The notes beneath the pieces are model-generated. The model saw only the letters and a list, made by a program, of their open reading frames with translations, was not told where the DNA came from and did not search any database. Shown in pieces: positions 1 through 9,132 of a stretch of DNA of 13,140 bases. Position 1 is the stretch's first letter, and each line of letters begins with the position of its first letter. Both the position numbers and the translations under genes were made by a program. The stretch is from contig JBBSGA010000162.1 in the NCBI GenBank assembly GCA_038254585.1, forward strand, positions 1-13,140, read 5' to 3'. The DNA is from JBBSGA01 sp038254585. Its GTDB lineage: Bacteria > Chloroflexota > Chloroflexia > Chloroflexales > Kallotenuaceae.

Positions 1-527
1 GCCGCCTCGCCGATCGCGTGGCCGGAGGTCGCACACGCCGATACCGGCGCGAAGTTTGGCCCTTTCGCGCCCGTGCGGATCGAGACCATGCCCGCCGACA
101 TGTCGGGGATCATCATCGGTACCAGAAACGGGCTGACCCGGCCAGGGCCGCGCGAGAAGAGGGTAGCGAAGCCGTCGCCGAGCGACTCGATGCCTCCGAT
201 ACCGCTGCCGATTATGACGCCGACGCGCTCGCCGTTCTCGGGTGTAATGCGGAGCTCAGAGGCGCGCAGCGCTTCGTCAGCCGCGGCGAGAGCGAGCTGG
301 ATAACCCGGTCGGTGCGCCGGGCCTCTTTACGATCCAGCACGGTGAAAGGATCGAAATGCTTGACCTCGCCGGCGAACTTCGTCTCGACGGCCTCAGGAT
401 CGAACCGGGTGATTGGGCCGATTCCGCTACGGGCCTCTTTGATGCCCTGCCACAGCCCGGGCACGTCGAGGCCGAGCGGTGAAAGAGCTCCCATGCCGGT
501 CACGACGACTCGTGGAGTCTTAGGCAT
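1..527 (-). CDS. fabF: 3-oxoacyl-[ACP] synthase II (FabF), 5' part, runs off the window
   Basis: Condensing enzyme of type II fatty acid synthesis: a cytoplasmic beta-ketoacyl-ACP synthase that elongates acyl chains with malonyl-ACP. About 175 residues are visible of the usual ~410. The N-terminus reads MPKTPRVVVTGMGALSPLG, the standard opening of FabF. The nucleophile motif VSACATSGHA follows, with the active-site cysteine at about residue 165, close to Cys163 of E. coli FabF. The two catalytic histidines would lie outside the window. Two in-frame ATGs exist, at 533 and 527. The Shine-Dalgarno AGGAG (534-538) abuts the first but sits six bases before the second, so I chose 527. The gene has its own promoter upstream of a heptamer inverted repeat, which would lie in its leader. 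The family call is near certain; FabF rather than FabB rests on the N-terminal sequence. Confidence 0.95.
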   Translation of the reverse strand, partial: MPKTPRVVVTGMGALSPLGLDVPGLWQGIKEARSGIGPITRFDPEAVETKFAGEVKHFDPFTVLDRKEARRTDRVIQLALAAADEALRASELRITPENGERVGVIIGSGIGGIESLGDGFATLFSRGPGRVSPFLVPMMIPDMSAGMVSIRTGAKGPNFAPVSACATSGHAIGEA

Positions 528-536
528 AGCCATCTC

Positions 537-622
537 CTGATCAGTAGTCAGTAGCCAGATGTCAGGAGTCAGTTAGATCCCCGGACGCCGCTCCTGACTC
601 CTGACATCTGACTACTGATCAG
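537..622. repeat. Heptamer-built inverted repeat in the fabF leader
   Basis: The left arm consists of 7-base units in tandem: TCAGTAG, TCAGTAG, CCAGATG, TCAGGAG, TCAGTTAG (541-576). The right arm is the complement: CTCCTGA, CTCCTGA, CATCTGA, CTACTGA, TCAG (591-622). Bases 549-572 pair with 594-617 over 24 positions, with one C/A mismatch that becomes a G-U pair in the minus-strand RNA. In a second register, 537-551 pairs perfectly with 608-622 (15 bp) and 559-572 with 594-607 (14 bp), leaving one heptamer bulged. That register takes in two bases of the fabF Shine-Dalgarno. It could be a dispersed repeat, a regulatory hairpin or both. Confidence 0.85.
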
Positions 623-634
623 CACGCGGCCCGC

Positions 635-643
635 ATTATAGCA
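635..643 (-). promoter_or_regulatory. Extended -10 promoter for fabF
   Basis: Read on the minus strand this is TGC followed by a perfect TATAAT. No good -35 hexamer lies 16-18 bases upstream, as expected for an extended -10 promoter. Transcription would start near 628, leaving a leader of about 100 bases that begins almost at the foot of the heptamer hairpin. Confidence 0.6.
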
Positions 644-670
644 GTATGTCCGCTATGATCGAGGACCAGG

Positions 671-1837
671 CTAGCCCTCATTTCTAAGATCCGATCGACG
701 GGTCAACATATGCCGTACACGTCGAAGCAAGTCGAGACGCTCCTCGACAAGTGGCCTAATATCCTCGTCAGCATTCGCCGCAAGCCGGCCGAGCACGGCA
801 TCGGCAGCGTCGGTATACAGCGCATCGTGCTCGACCAACACGACCTCAAGCTCCGCGGCGCTGTCGACTTCAAGGAGTGCCTGTACGGCATCGTAGACCG
901 GGCGCTCGGCCTCGTACTGCGCGCGCATGGAACGTAGGGCTTCGCGTCGCTCGTCGATCCCATCGGCAAGACGCTGCTTGCCCACGGCCCGCGCATGCGC
1001 GGCCCACGCCGCCAGCTCCGCATCGCTCTCGAGCTCGAGCAGCTGGGGGTATTGGTCGACGGTCTCGGCGAGCGTCGCGCCAGTGTGGCTGCGGAGCAGG
1101 GCGAATGCGATCGCATCGAGCGGATCTTCGGCGATCGGCGCTCCGGACTCGCCAGGTTCGTTCGGCACACCCGGCGCGCGGATCAAGTGGGACACCGGCA
1201 TCTCACGGACGTCATTCAGAATGTCGGCGGCTTGGCTGAAACCTCGGCCGGCCTCATTCTCGCCTGCTTTGAATGCCTCGAAGGCCAGCTCGCGCAAGAC
1301 TGTGACAGTCTGCGGCTCGACAAAGATCGGGTAGCGCTGGAGGACCCGCGCGATCTCATCCGGTCCCTCGGCCGCGAGCAGTGCCTGGATCGCCATTACC
1401 AGCGGAGGCGGCGCCGCGTCGGCGTCCGCGGTCGATCGACCTGCCAGGCCCTCGGCGCGGATGATCGAGGCAACCCCGGAGAGGTCGGCTTCCGCCTGAA
1501 GCTCACCGAGGTAGGGAGCGCGCTGCACCTCAGGCAGGCCGTCGATCAAGGTCCACAGCAGGGCCTCAGCGGCCTCACGCCATTCCGCTTCGGGCATTCC
1601 GGGAGGCACGGCAAGCAACACGCGTCGCGCGCGGCCGTCATGGTATAAGAGCGGAGCCGGCGCCTCGCCGTGCTGACCACACGCCGGACAGCGGACCGCA
1701 TGCAGGCTCCCGTCGAGGATACGAGCGACGAGATCAGGACGCTCCTGCCCATCCACGACGAGCCATGCCTCTGCCTCAAATGGGGTGCCGCAGCGCGGAC
1801 AGTTAAGCTGGAGCGTGTCGGCAAAGGAGATCGGCAT
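671..1837 (-). CDS. CpXC-domain protein with three helical repeats (388 aa)
   Basis: The N-terminal ~125 residues form a CpXC domain, a presumed zinc-binding fold with two CPxC pairs, here Cys13/Cys16 and Cys50/Cys53. Between the pairs lies a stretch shared with the upstream paralogue (WLVVD, then ERPDLV). The rest is helical and contains three degenerate units of about 65 residues at roughly 147-213, 241-307 and 315-380. Each has the pattern A-x-x-x-LL, E-x-x-x-x-L, a YP/EH step, then L-x-x-L and a closing basic helix. Similar units occur in proteins associated with CHAT proteases in Chloroflexota and cyanobacteria; I recall this from general knowledge and have not checked it by search. No enzyme active site is visible. 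The gene follows its paralogue with a 3-base gap and is probably co-translated. Function unknown; a zinc-dependent scaffold or adaptor is a guess. Confidence 0.82.
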   Translation of the reverse strand: MPISFADTLQLNCPRCGTPFEAEAWLVVDGQERPDLVARILDGSLHAVRCPACGQHGEAPAPLLYHDGRARRVLLAVPPGMPEAEWREAAEALLWTLIDGLPEVQRAPYLGELQAEADLSGVASIIRAEGLAGRSTADADAAPPPLVMAIQALLAAEGPDEIARVLQRYPIFVEPQTVTVLRELAFEAFKAGENEAGRGFSQAADILNDVREMPVSHLIRAPGVPNEPGESGAPIAEDPLDAIAFALLRSHTGATLAETVDQYPQLLELESDAELAAWAAHARAVGKQRLADGIDERREALRSMRAQYEAERPVYDAVQALLEVDSAAELEVVLVEHDALYTDAADAVLGRLAANADEDIRPLVEERLDLLRRVRHMLTRRSDLRNEG

Positions 1838-1840
1838 CTG

Positions 1841-2740
1841 CTACCGGCGAGGGAGCGACTGGAGGTTGTGGACAAATGCCAGCGCCTCGGCCTCATGTGC
1901 AGCCTCGGCCCGTGCTACGAGGCGGTCGACCAGGTCGTCCAGGAGCGCCTGGCGCGGGGCGGAGAGGGCGATCCGGGCGGCGTAGACTTCCTGCGGATCG
2001 ATCGCGTCAAGCATGAGCTTGAGCTCCGGCAAAACGCTTGCTTCAGCATCGGTGAGGGGCGCAAGATCATCGAGCAAGGCGGCAAGCGCCCGGCGCCGGA
2101 CCAGGAGGATCGAACGCATCCGCCCGAGGAGCGCCTGCGCTTCGCGGGCCCGTCGCTGGAGCTCGCGATCCCGGACCCGGCGCGCGCCGGCGAGAATCTC
2201 GGCGAGAGCATGGTCCGCCCGCTCATTAAGCAGCAGCCGGCGATGCTCGGCGATGATGCGCTGGAAATCGGTCTGGCCCTGTGTATTCAGCAGCTCCTGG
2301 AGCGCGGCTGCGAGCAGCCGATCCTCGATTGCCGTATCGTCTGCCAACACCTGCTGGACAAGGGCAGCACGGAGGCCATCCACTTCGGGAACAAGCTCGA
2401 CCGCACTCAGATAAGGCCGGCGCTCCTCGCCCGGTATCGCGGCGACGAGCGCTTGCAGCAGCTCGCCGACCAACGCGCGCGCGGCATCCTCGCCCTGCAC
2501 CGATAGAGGGAGCGCACATATTACCTGTTCGTGCGCGGGATCATGGAAAAGCACAGGATGATTGATACCTCCCTCGGCCCCACAATGCGGGCAGGCCGCG
2601 ACGTTGAGCTTGCCGTCCAGGAGTATGTGCACAAGGTCGGGACGCTCGGCACGGTCGACGACGAGCCAGACCTCAGTCTGAAAAGCCCCTCCACACGTGG
2701 GGCAGCACAGGTCGGCCAGCTCTCGGCGGGATCGAGACAT
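1841..2740 (-). CDS. CpXC-domain protein with one helical repeat (299 aa)
   Basis: Upstream member of the tandem CpXC pair. The two cysteine pairs sit at Cys13/Cys16 and Cys50/Cys53, exactly the positions in the downstream gene, with the same intervening WLVVD and ERPDLV blocks. After the domain (~residues 10-125) there is one recognisable copy of the ~65-residue helical unit (about 145-211, with IIAEHRRLLLNERAD as its centre). A further Leu/Ala-rich helical tail carries no clear repeat. No signal peptide or membrane segment is seen, so the protein is probably cytoplasmic. The ATG at 2740 is preceded by only a weak GAGAG ribosome site. The promoter probably lies at 2816-2824. The pair looks like a duplication followed by expansion of the repeat tail in one copy. 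Function unknown. Confidence 0.82.
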   Translation of the reverse strand: MSRSRRELADLCCPTCGGAFQTEVWLVVDRAERPDLVHILLDGKLNVAACPHCGAEGGINHPVLFHDPAHEQVICALPLSVQGEDAARALVGELLQALVAAIPGEERRPYLSAVELVPEVDGLRAALVQQVLADDTAIEDRLLAAALQELLNTQGQTDFQRIIAEHRRLLLNERADHALAEILAGARRVRDRELQRRAREAQALLGRMRSILLVRRRALAALLDDLAPLTDAEASVLPELKLMLDAIDPQEVYAARIALSAPRQALLDDLVDRLVARAEAAHEAEALAFVHNLQSLPRR

Positions 2741-2815
2741 ATGCTCTCAGCCATCGAGGCACGTTAAGAAGATGCACATCCGCCCTCTTCGCAGCGCCGC
2801 CCTCTATTGTACCAG

Positions 2816-2824
2816 TCCATCCGA
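2816..2824 (-). promoter_or_regulatory. Extended -10 promoter for the CpXC pair
   Basis: On the minus strand this reads TGG followed by TACAAT. No convincing -35 is present at the right distance. Transcription would start near 2809, giving a ~69-base leader before the first CpXC gene. It lies between that gene and the 317-residue gene upstream, so the CpXC pair can be transcribed on its own. Confidence 0.5.
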
Positions 2825-2876
2825 ACACTCCGACCGCAACTCGAAGCGGCCGGGCGGTACCGGGCGCATTGAGCGC

Positions 2877-3830
2877 TTAGCTCGGGCTCGGCTGCCGCCT
2901 GACGCTGATCACAAAGTAGTTAAAAGGCAGCTCATTGCCCGCCGCGGCGTCGACGACACGACCTTCTGCCTTCCGCCAGCGATAGTCAGACCACTTCAGC
3001 TGGCCCGCAGCGGCCTGAGCGATGACGTAGGAGCCTTCGCGCAGCTTGCCACTACTGGTTTCGCCGCTCACCTGGAGGCCAAGCAGCGGCTTGAAGGTCA
3101 GCGCGTCGCGGCTGGCGCTGAGAAAATGCTTGGCCACGCCGGTTACGAGGCTCGAAAGCATGCCCGTTAGCGGGTTCGTAATCGCCAGCAGCTGAAGCCC
3201 CTTACCGAACGGATCGCCGGCCAAGACCTGCAGGAGGGCATCGTCCCCGCCACTGCTGGTGTTGATACAGCTGATCCACATGTAGAGCCCATCGGCAATG
3301 CGCAAGTCGCGAAAGACGGGCATACCACTCAGCCCTGCTGCCTGGCGGTCCTCCACCGGAAATGCGTAGCCGAAGGTGACATCCTGCTTGATCGGCGCTC
3401 CGGTCTGTCCATCGAATTTGGCAAGGCATCCGACAGTAAAGGTACACAGGACGTGGTGGGTTCCGATTCCAGGATACTCCTGCACGTAGAAGCGGTCGAG
3501 GCTGATCGTCAGCGGAGCACCCGTCAGGCTCGCGTCGCCGGTCGTATCAGTCGCGTGAACGATCGCAAGATCGTCGCCCGCCGGAGTGGGCGAAAGGTAG
3601 CCGACCACGGCTTCTTGGGTGGAATATGAGCGCATCGCGAAGGGGTTAAGGTTGAGGCCGCGCACGCGCTGCGGGGGCTCTGGAGCGGCGGGAGCCGGAG
3701 GGGGCGTTTCACGCCGCCGCAGCAGCTCACTTTGCTCCGCGGGGGGGAGCTCGGCCAGGACCGGCACATCGCTGAATGGATCGGCCGGCACCATTGCGCT
3801 TCCGGGAGCGCCGGAGAGTGCTTCAGACAC
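2877..3830 (-). CDS. Unrecognised protein, proline-rich N-terminus plus predicted beta-rich domain (317 aa)
   Basis: I do not recognise this family. The start is a GTG at 3830, chosen because GGAGGT (3836-3841) lies five bases upstream; the open frame continues much further but overlaps mfd on the other strand. The first ~60 residues are low complexity (acidic and Ala-rich, then RRRETPPPAPAAPEPP). The rest reads as one folded domain with alternating hydrophobic residues typical of beta strands: LTISLDRFYV, HHVLCTFTVG, DVTFGYAFPV, DGLYMWISCI, and a C-terminal EGSYVIAQ then LPFNYFVISVRR. A more helical patch in the middle reads LLAITNPLTGMLSSLVTGVAKHFL. There is no signal peptide and no obvious catalytic motif. 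It lies in the same orientation 136 bases upstream of the CpXC pair, so a shared role is possible but not shown. A C2-like sandwich is only a speculation from the strand pattern. Confidence 0.72.
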   Translation of the reverse strand: MSEALSGAPGSAMVPADPFSDVPVLAELPPAEQSELLRRRETPPPAPAAPEPPQRVRGLNLNPFAMRSYSTQEAVVGYLSPTPAGDDLAIVHATDTTGDASLTGAPLTISLDRFYVQEYPGIGTHHVLCTFTVGCLAKFDGQTGAPIKQDVTFGYAFPVEDRQAAGLSGMPVFRDLRIADGLYMWISCINTSSGGDDALLQVLAGDPFGKGLQLLAITNPLTGMLSSLVTGVAKHFLSASRDALTFKPLLGLQVSGETSSGKLREGSYVIAQAAAGQLKWSDYRWRKAEGRVVDAAAGNELPFNYFVISVRRQPSPS

Positions 3831-3875
3831 AGGACACCTCCAGGGAAATCTCATGGCCTCAGGGCTGGTTGGGCT

Positions 3876-3884
3876 AGTATAGCA
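3876..3884 (-). promoter_or_regulatory. Extended -10 promoter for the 317-residue protein gene
   Basis: On the minus strand this reads TGC then TATACT. The start site would be near 3869, with a 39-base leader to the GTG at 3830 and a strong GGAGGT ribosome site. It faces away from the mfd promoter at 3947-3955, about 60 bases apart. Confidence 0.55.
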
Positions 3885-3946
3885 TAGGCGCAGAGCACGC
3901 AGCCCGGGCCGTGTGGCACCGACGACGGCATGGGCGGTCTGAGTTT

Positions 3947-3955
3947 TGCTACAAT
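3947..3955 (+). promoter_or_regulatory. Extended -10 promoter for mfd
   Basis: TGC followed by TACAAT. No recognisable -35 is found 16-18 bases upstream. Transcription would begin near 3962, giving a ~68-base leader that contains the hairpin at 3975-4002. Confidence 0.55.
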
Positions 3956-3974
3956 AGGAGGGCAACATTTGGGG

Positions 3975-4002
3975 GGACCGGTTGAGCGCGATCGGTCCTT
4001 TT
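3975..4002 (+). terminator. Terminator-like hairpin in the mfd leader (possible attenuator)
   Basis: A 10-bp stem (3975-3984 with 3989-3998, including two G-U pairs) closes a four-base AGCG loop and is followed directly by four Ts (3999-4002). This has the form of an intrinsic terminator, but it lies after the mfd promoter and before the chosen ATG. No gene upstream on this strand would need a terminator here. The short T tract makes it weak, so partial read-through into mfd is expected. Confidence 0.5.
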
Positions 4003-4029
4003 CGGTGTTGTTCGTGGCACGAGGTATCG

Positions 4030-7734
<3,705 letters not shown>

Positions 7735-7807
7735 GCGATACGGGCTGCGTGGAGAGCATGGGGCCAGGGTAAGTCCGGCGCAGCAGCGAATACCTGGCGT
7801 CGCCTGC

Positions 7808-8692
7808 TCAGCTGACGACCCCCGGTCCTTTCGCCGCCACGATGCAGTTACCACCGGCTGCTTTCGCATCGTACATCGCGCCATCCGCGCGCTCGAGCAG
7901 CGAATGCCCATCTTCGTCCGGCTCGAACTCGGCGATCCCGAGACTGACGGTGGCAAGCCCGGCGAGGGTATGGGCCGCGACCTTGCTCCGGATACGCTCG
8001 GCACAGGCCGCAGCGCCCGTGAGCGGCGTATGAGGAAGAAGCACGGTGAATTCTTCACCGCCGTAGCGGGCCACGAAATCGGTCGGACGGCAGCAGGCGA
8101 TCAGGTTCGATGCGAGCTCCTGCAGGGCTCCGTCGCCATAGGCACACCCGTGGCGCTCGTTGAGCGCCTTGAAATGGTCGACGTCGAGCATGATACAGGT
8201 CAGCGGCATTCCATAGCGGCGCGATCGCGCAACCTCCTGCGCCAGATGGGTCTGCAATCCGCGCCGGTTGAGGATACGCGTGAGCGGGTCCAGCAGAGAG
8301 TTGCGCTCGAGGTAGCTCGCCTGAGTGTGCAGAGCATCGGCCTGCATCTTGTCATGGGCGGCTGGCACGAACGGCTTATGGAGATAATCATTCGCCCCCA
8401 ACAGCAGGCCCGTCGTCTTGGCGTCGAGCGTTTTCTGGGCAGAGAGAAAGATCACCGGGATCGCCGCGATTGCCGGTTGGGACTGGAGCCAGCGGCAGAC
8501 CTCGAAGCCGTCCATCTCGGGCATAACCGTGTCAAGCAAGATTACGTCCGGTGAACGTGCCGTGATGCGCTCGATTGCCTCACGGCCGCTGGAGGTTAGT
8601 TCCGTCTCGAAGTTCATCGCCCGCAGGCGATCTACCAGAAGCTCGACATTCTCCGCATCGTCGTCGACCACAAGGATGGTTGGACCAGTCAT
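7808..8692 (-). CDS. Response regulator with REC and GGDEF domains, probable diguanylate cyclase (294 aa)
   Basis: Predicted cytoplasmic two-component output protein making c-di-GMP from GTP. The REC domain (about 1-120) has the acidic cluster DDD at 10-12, phosphoacceptor Asp54 (LLDTVMPEMDGFE), Ser84 and Lys106 (YLHKPF), so it looks phosphorylatable. A helical linker leads to the GGDEF domain (about 128-294). That domain carries the active-site signature GGEEF (211-215), metal-binding Asp170 in LDVDHFKALN, and an RxxD inhibitory site (RPTD, 202-205) five residues before the signature, implying product feedback. The usual GHxxGD is changed to GCAYGD here. The ATG at 8692 has a good GAGGAG five bases upstream (8698-8703). 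The frame stays open further upstream but without protein-like sequence. No cognate histidine kinase is adjacent. I found no convincing promoter for it. Confidence 0.93.
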   Translation of the reverse strand: MTGPTILVVDDDAENVELLVDRLRAMNFETELTSSGREAIERITARSPDVILLDTVMPEMDGFEVCRWLQSQPAIAAIPVIFLSAQKTLDAKTTGLLLGANDYLHKPFVPAAHDKMQADALHTQASYLERNSLLDPLTRILNRRGLQTHLAQEVARSRRYGMPLTCIMLDVDHFKALNERHGCAYGDGALQELASNLIACCRPTDFVARYGGEEFTVLLPHTPLTGAAACAERIRSKVAAHTLAGLATVSLGIAEFEPDEDGHSLLERADGAMYDAKAAGGNCIVAAKGPGVVS

Positions 8693-8856
8693 GCTATCTC
8701 CTCGTGGGCTCCATGCCCAAGGCAGGGCGGCGCCCATAGCATTTAATCGTATGGCAAGACGAGCCTGGGAGCCATAGTCCTCCCGCCCCGTCGCCGTCTC
8801 CCCCGAAACGAGATGACCGGGCAGGACTGCTTTGATGCAAGCGACGGGATGTGGAT
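8693..8856. other. Gap upstream of the GGDEF gene, little recognised
   Basis: This is the first part of a 414-base stretch without a major gene. Apart from the GGDEF ribosome site I see only a small hairpin (GGGAG at 8767-8771 with CTCCC at 8780-8784, 8-base loop) and two GATGCA words (the copies near 8834 and 8854). No protein-like frame and no clear minus-strand promoter were found. The remainder of the gap holds the small transcription unit described separately. Confidence 0.6.
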
Positions 8857-8875
8857 GCATTGACATATGCAATGC
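8857..8875. promoter_or_regulatory. Operator-like dyad over the 8860 promoter
   Basis: GCATTG (8857-8862) and CAATGC (8870-8875) form a perfect inverted repeat around a 7-base centre that contains CATATG. The left half overlaps the TTGACA hexamer, so a bound dimeric regulator would be placed to block RNA polymerase. No regulator gene is adjacent; the binding protein is unknown. Confidence 0.45.
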
Positions 8876-8888
8876 CGGTCCGTATACT
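8860..8888 (+). promoter_or_regulatory. Near-consensus sigma-70 promoter
   Basis: TTGACA (8860-8865), a 17-base spacer and TATACT (8883-8888): eleven of twelve consensus positions at the optimal spacing. It is the best promoter in the window. It reads rightward, away from the GGDEF gene and toward the 3' end of the minus-strand cvpA. Transcription would start near 8895. Confidence 0.7.
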
Positions 8889-8924
8889 TCGGCGTGCTCC
8901 TGGACGGTTTTCCAAGGCTTTGCT

Positions 8925-9065
8925 ATGCGCTTGCTTCTGTTTGCGCTGCTTAGCGTGACCTGGGCTGCGCGGCTTGCCCACCTGGGAGGCAGGGATGCCG
9001 CGGCACGCACGCATCGACCTGGGCGACGGATCAGACTTCGGGCATACCGGCGACGCCGCCGCTAG
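8925..9065 (+). CDS. Possible small protein, hydrophobic start and Arg-rich tail (46 aa)
   Basis: First ATG frame in the small transcript. The peptide starts MRLLLFALLSVTWAARLAHL, which resembles a short membrane or signal segment, and ends in a strongly basic tail (RIRLRAYRRRRR). The ribosome site is weak (AAGG about seven bases before the ATG). It overlaps the better-initiated frame at 8995 in a different phase, so at most one is likely to be the main product. GC-rich sequence readily produces Arg-rich tails by chance, so this is low confidence. Confidence 0.2.
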   Translation: MRLLLFALLSVTWAARLAHLGGRDAAARTHRPGRRIRLRAYRRRRR

Positions 9066-9132
9066 CATCGTCTCGTTCAGGCTGTCAACCTACGCGAACT
9101 GGTCGTCTACGTCGCCCCGCCGCCGGGAGTAG
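8995..9132 (+). CDS. Possible small protein in the promoter-terminator unit (45 aa)
   Basis: This frame has a strong ribosome site, GGAGG five bases before the ATG, and ends at a TAG inside the loop of the terminator, a compact arrangement for a small gene. The peptide starts MPRHARIDLGDGSDFG, has a short mixed centre (SIVSFRLSTYANW) and ends PRRRE. I recognise no family, membrane segment or metal site. It overlaps the 3' end of cvpA on the other strand. Confidence 0.28.
   Translation: MPRHARIDLGDGSDFGHTGDAAASIVSFRLSTYANWSSTSPRRRE

Noticed and set aside
541..622. CRISPR array
   Set aside because: The repeats are 7 bases long, contiguous without spacers, and inverted around a loop.
995..2506. 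Long plus-strand open frames opposite the CpXC genes (995-1648 and 1670-2506)
   Set aside because: They are antisense shadows of GC-rich coding sequence. The minus-strand frames have CpXC cysteine motifs, tandem paralogy and operon spacing, while the plus-strand translations show no family features.
3982..4029. TTG at 3982 as the mfd start
   Set aside because: It lies inside a 10-bp hairpin and adds 16 residues unlike Mfd. ATG 4030 has GAGGT at a suitable distance, though the G-run before the TTG keeps it conceivable.
7735..7807. Bidirectional terminator between the convergent mfd and GGDEF genes
   Set aside because: Only very short stems (such as GGC-GAC-GCC) and no T tract on either strand; not enough to call.
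8693..9010. N-terminal extension of the GGDEF protein
   Set aside because: The added residues are not protein-like, and GAGGAG sits five bases before the ATG at 8692, directly ahead of the REC start.
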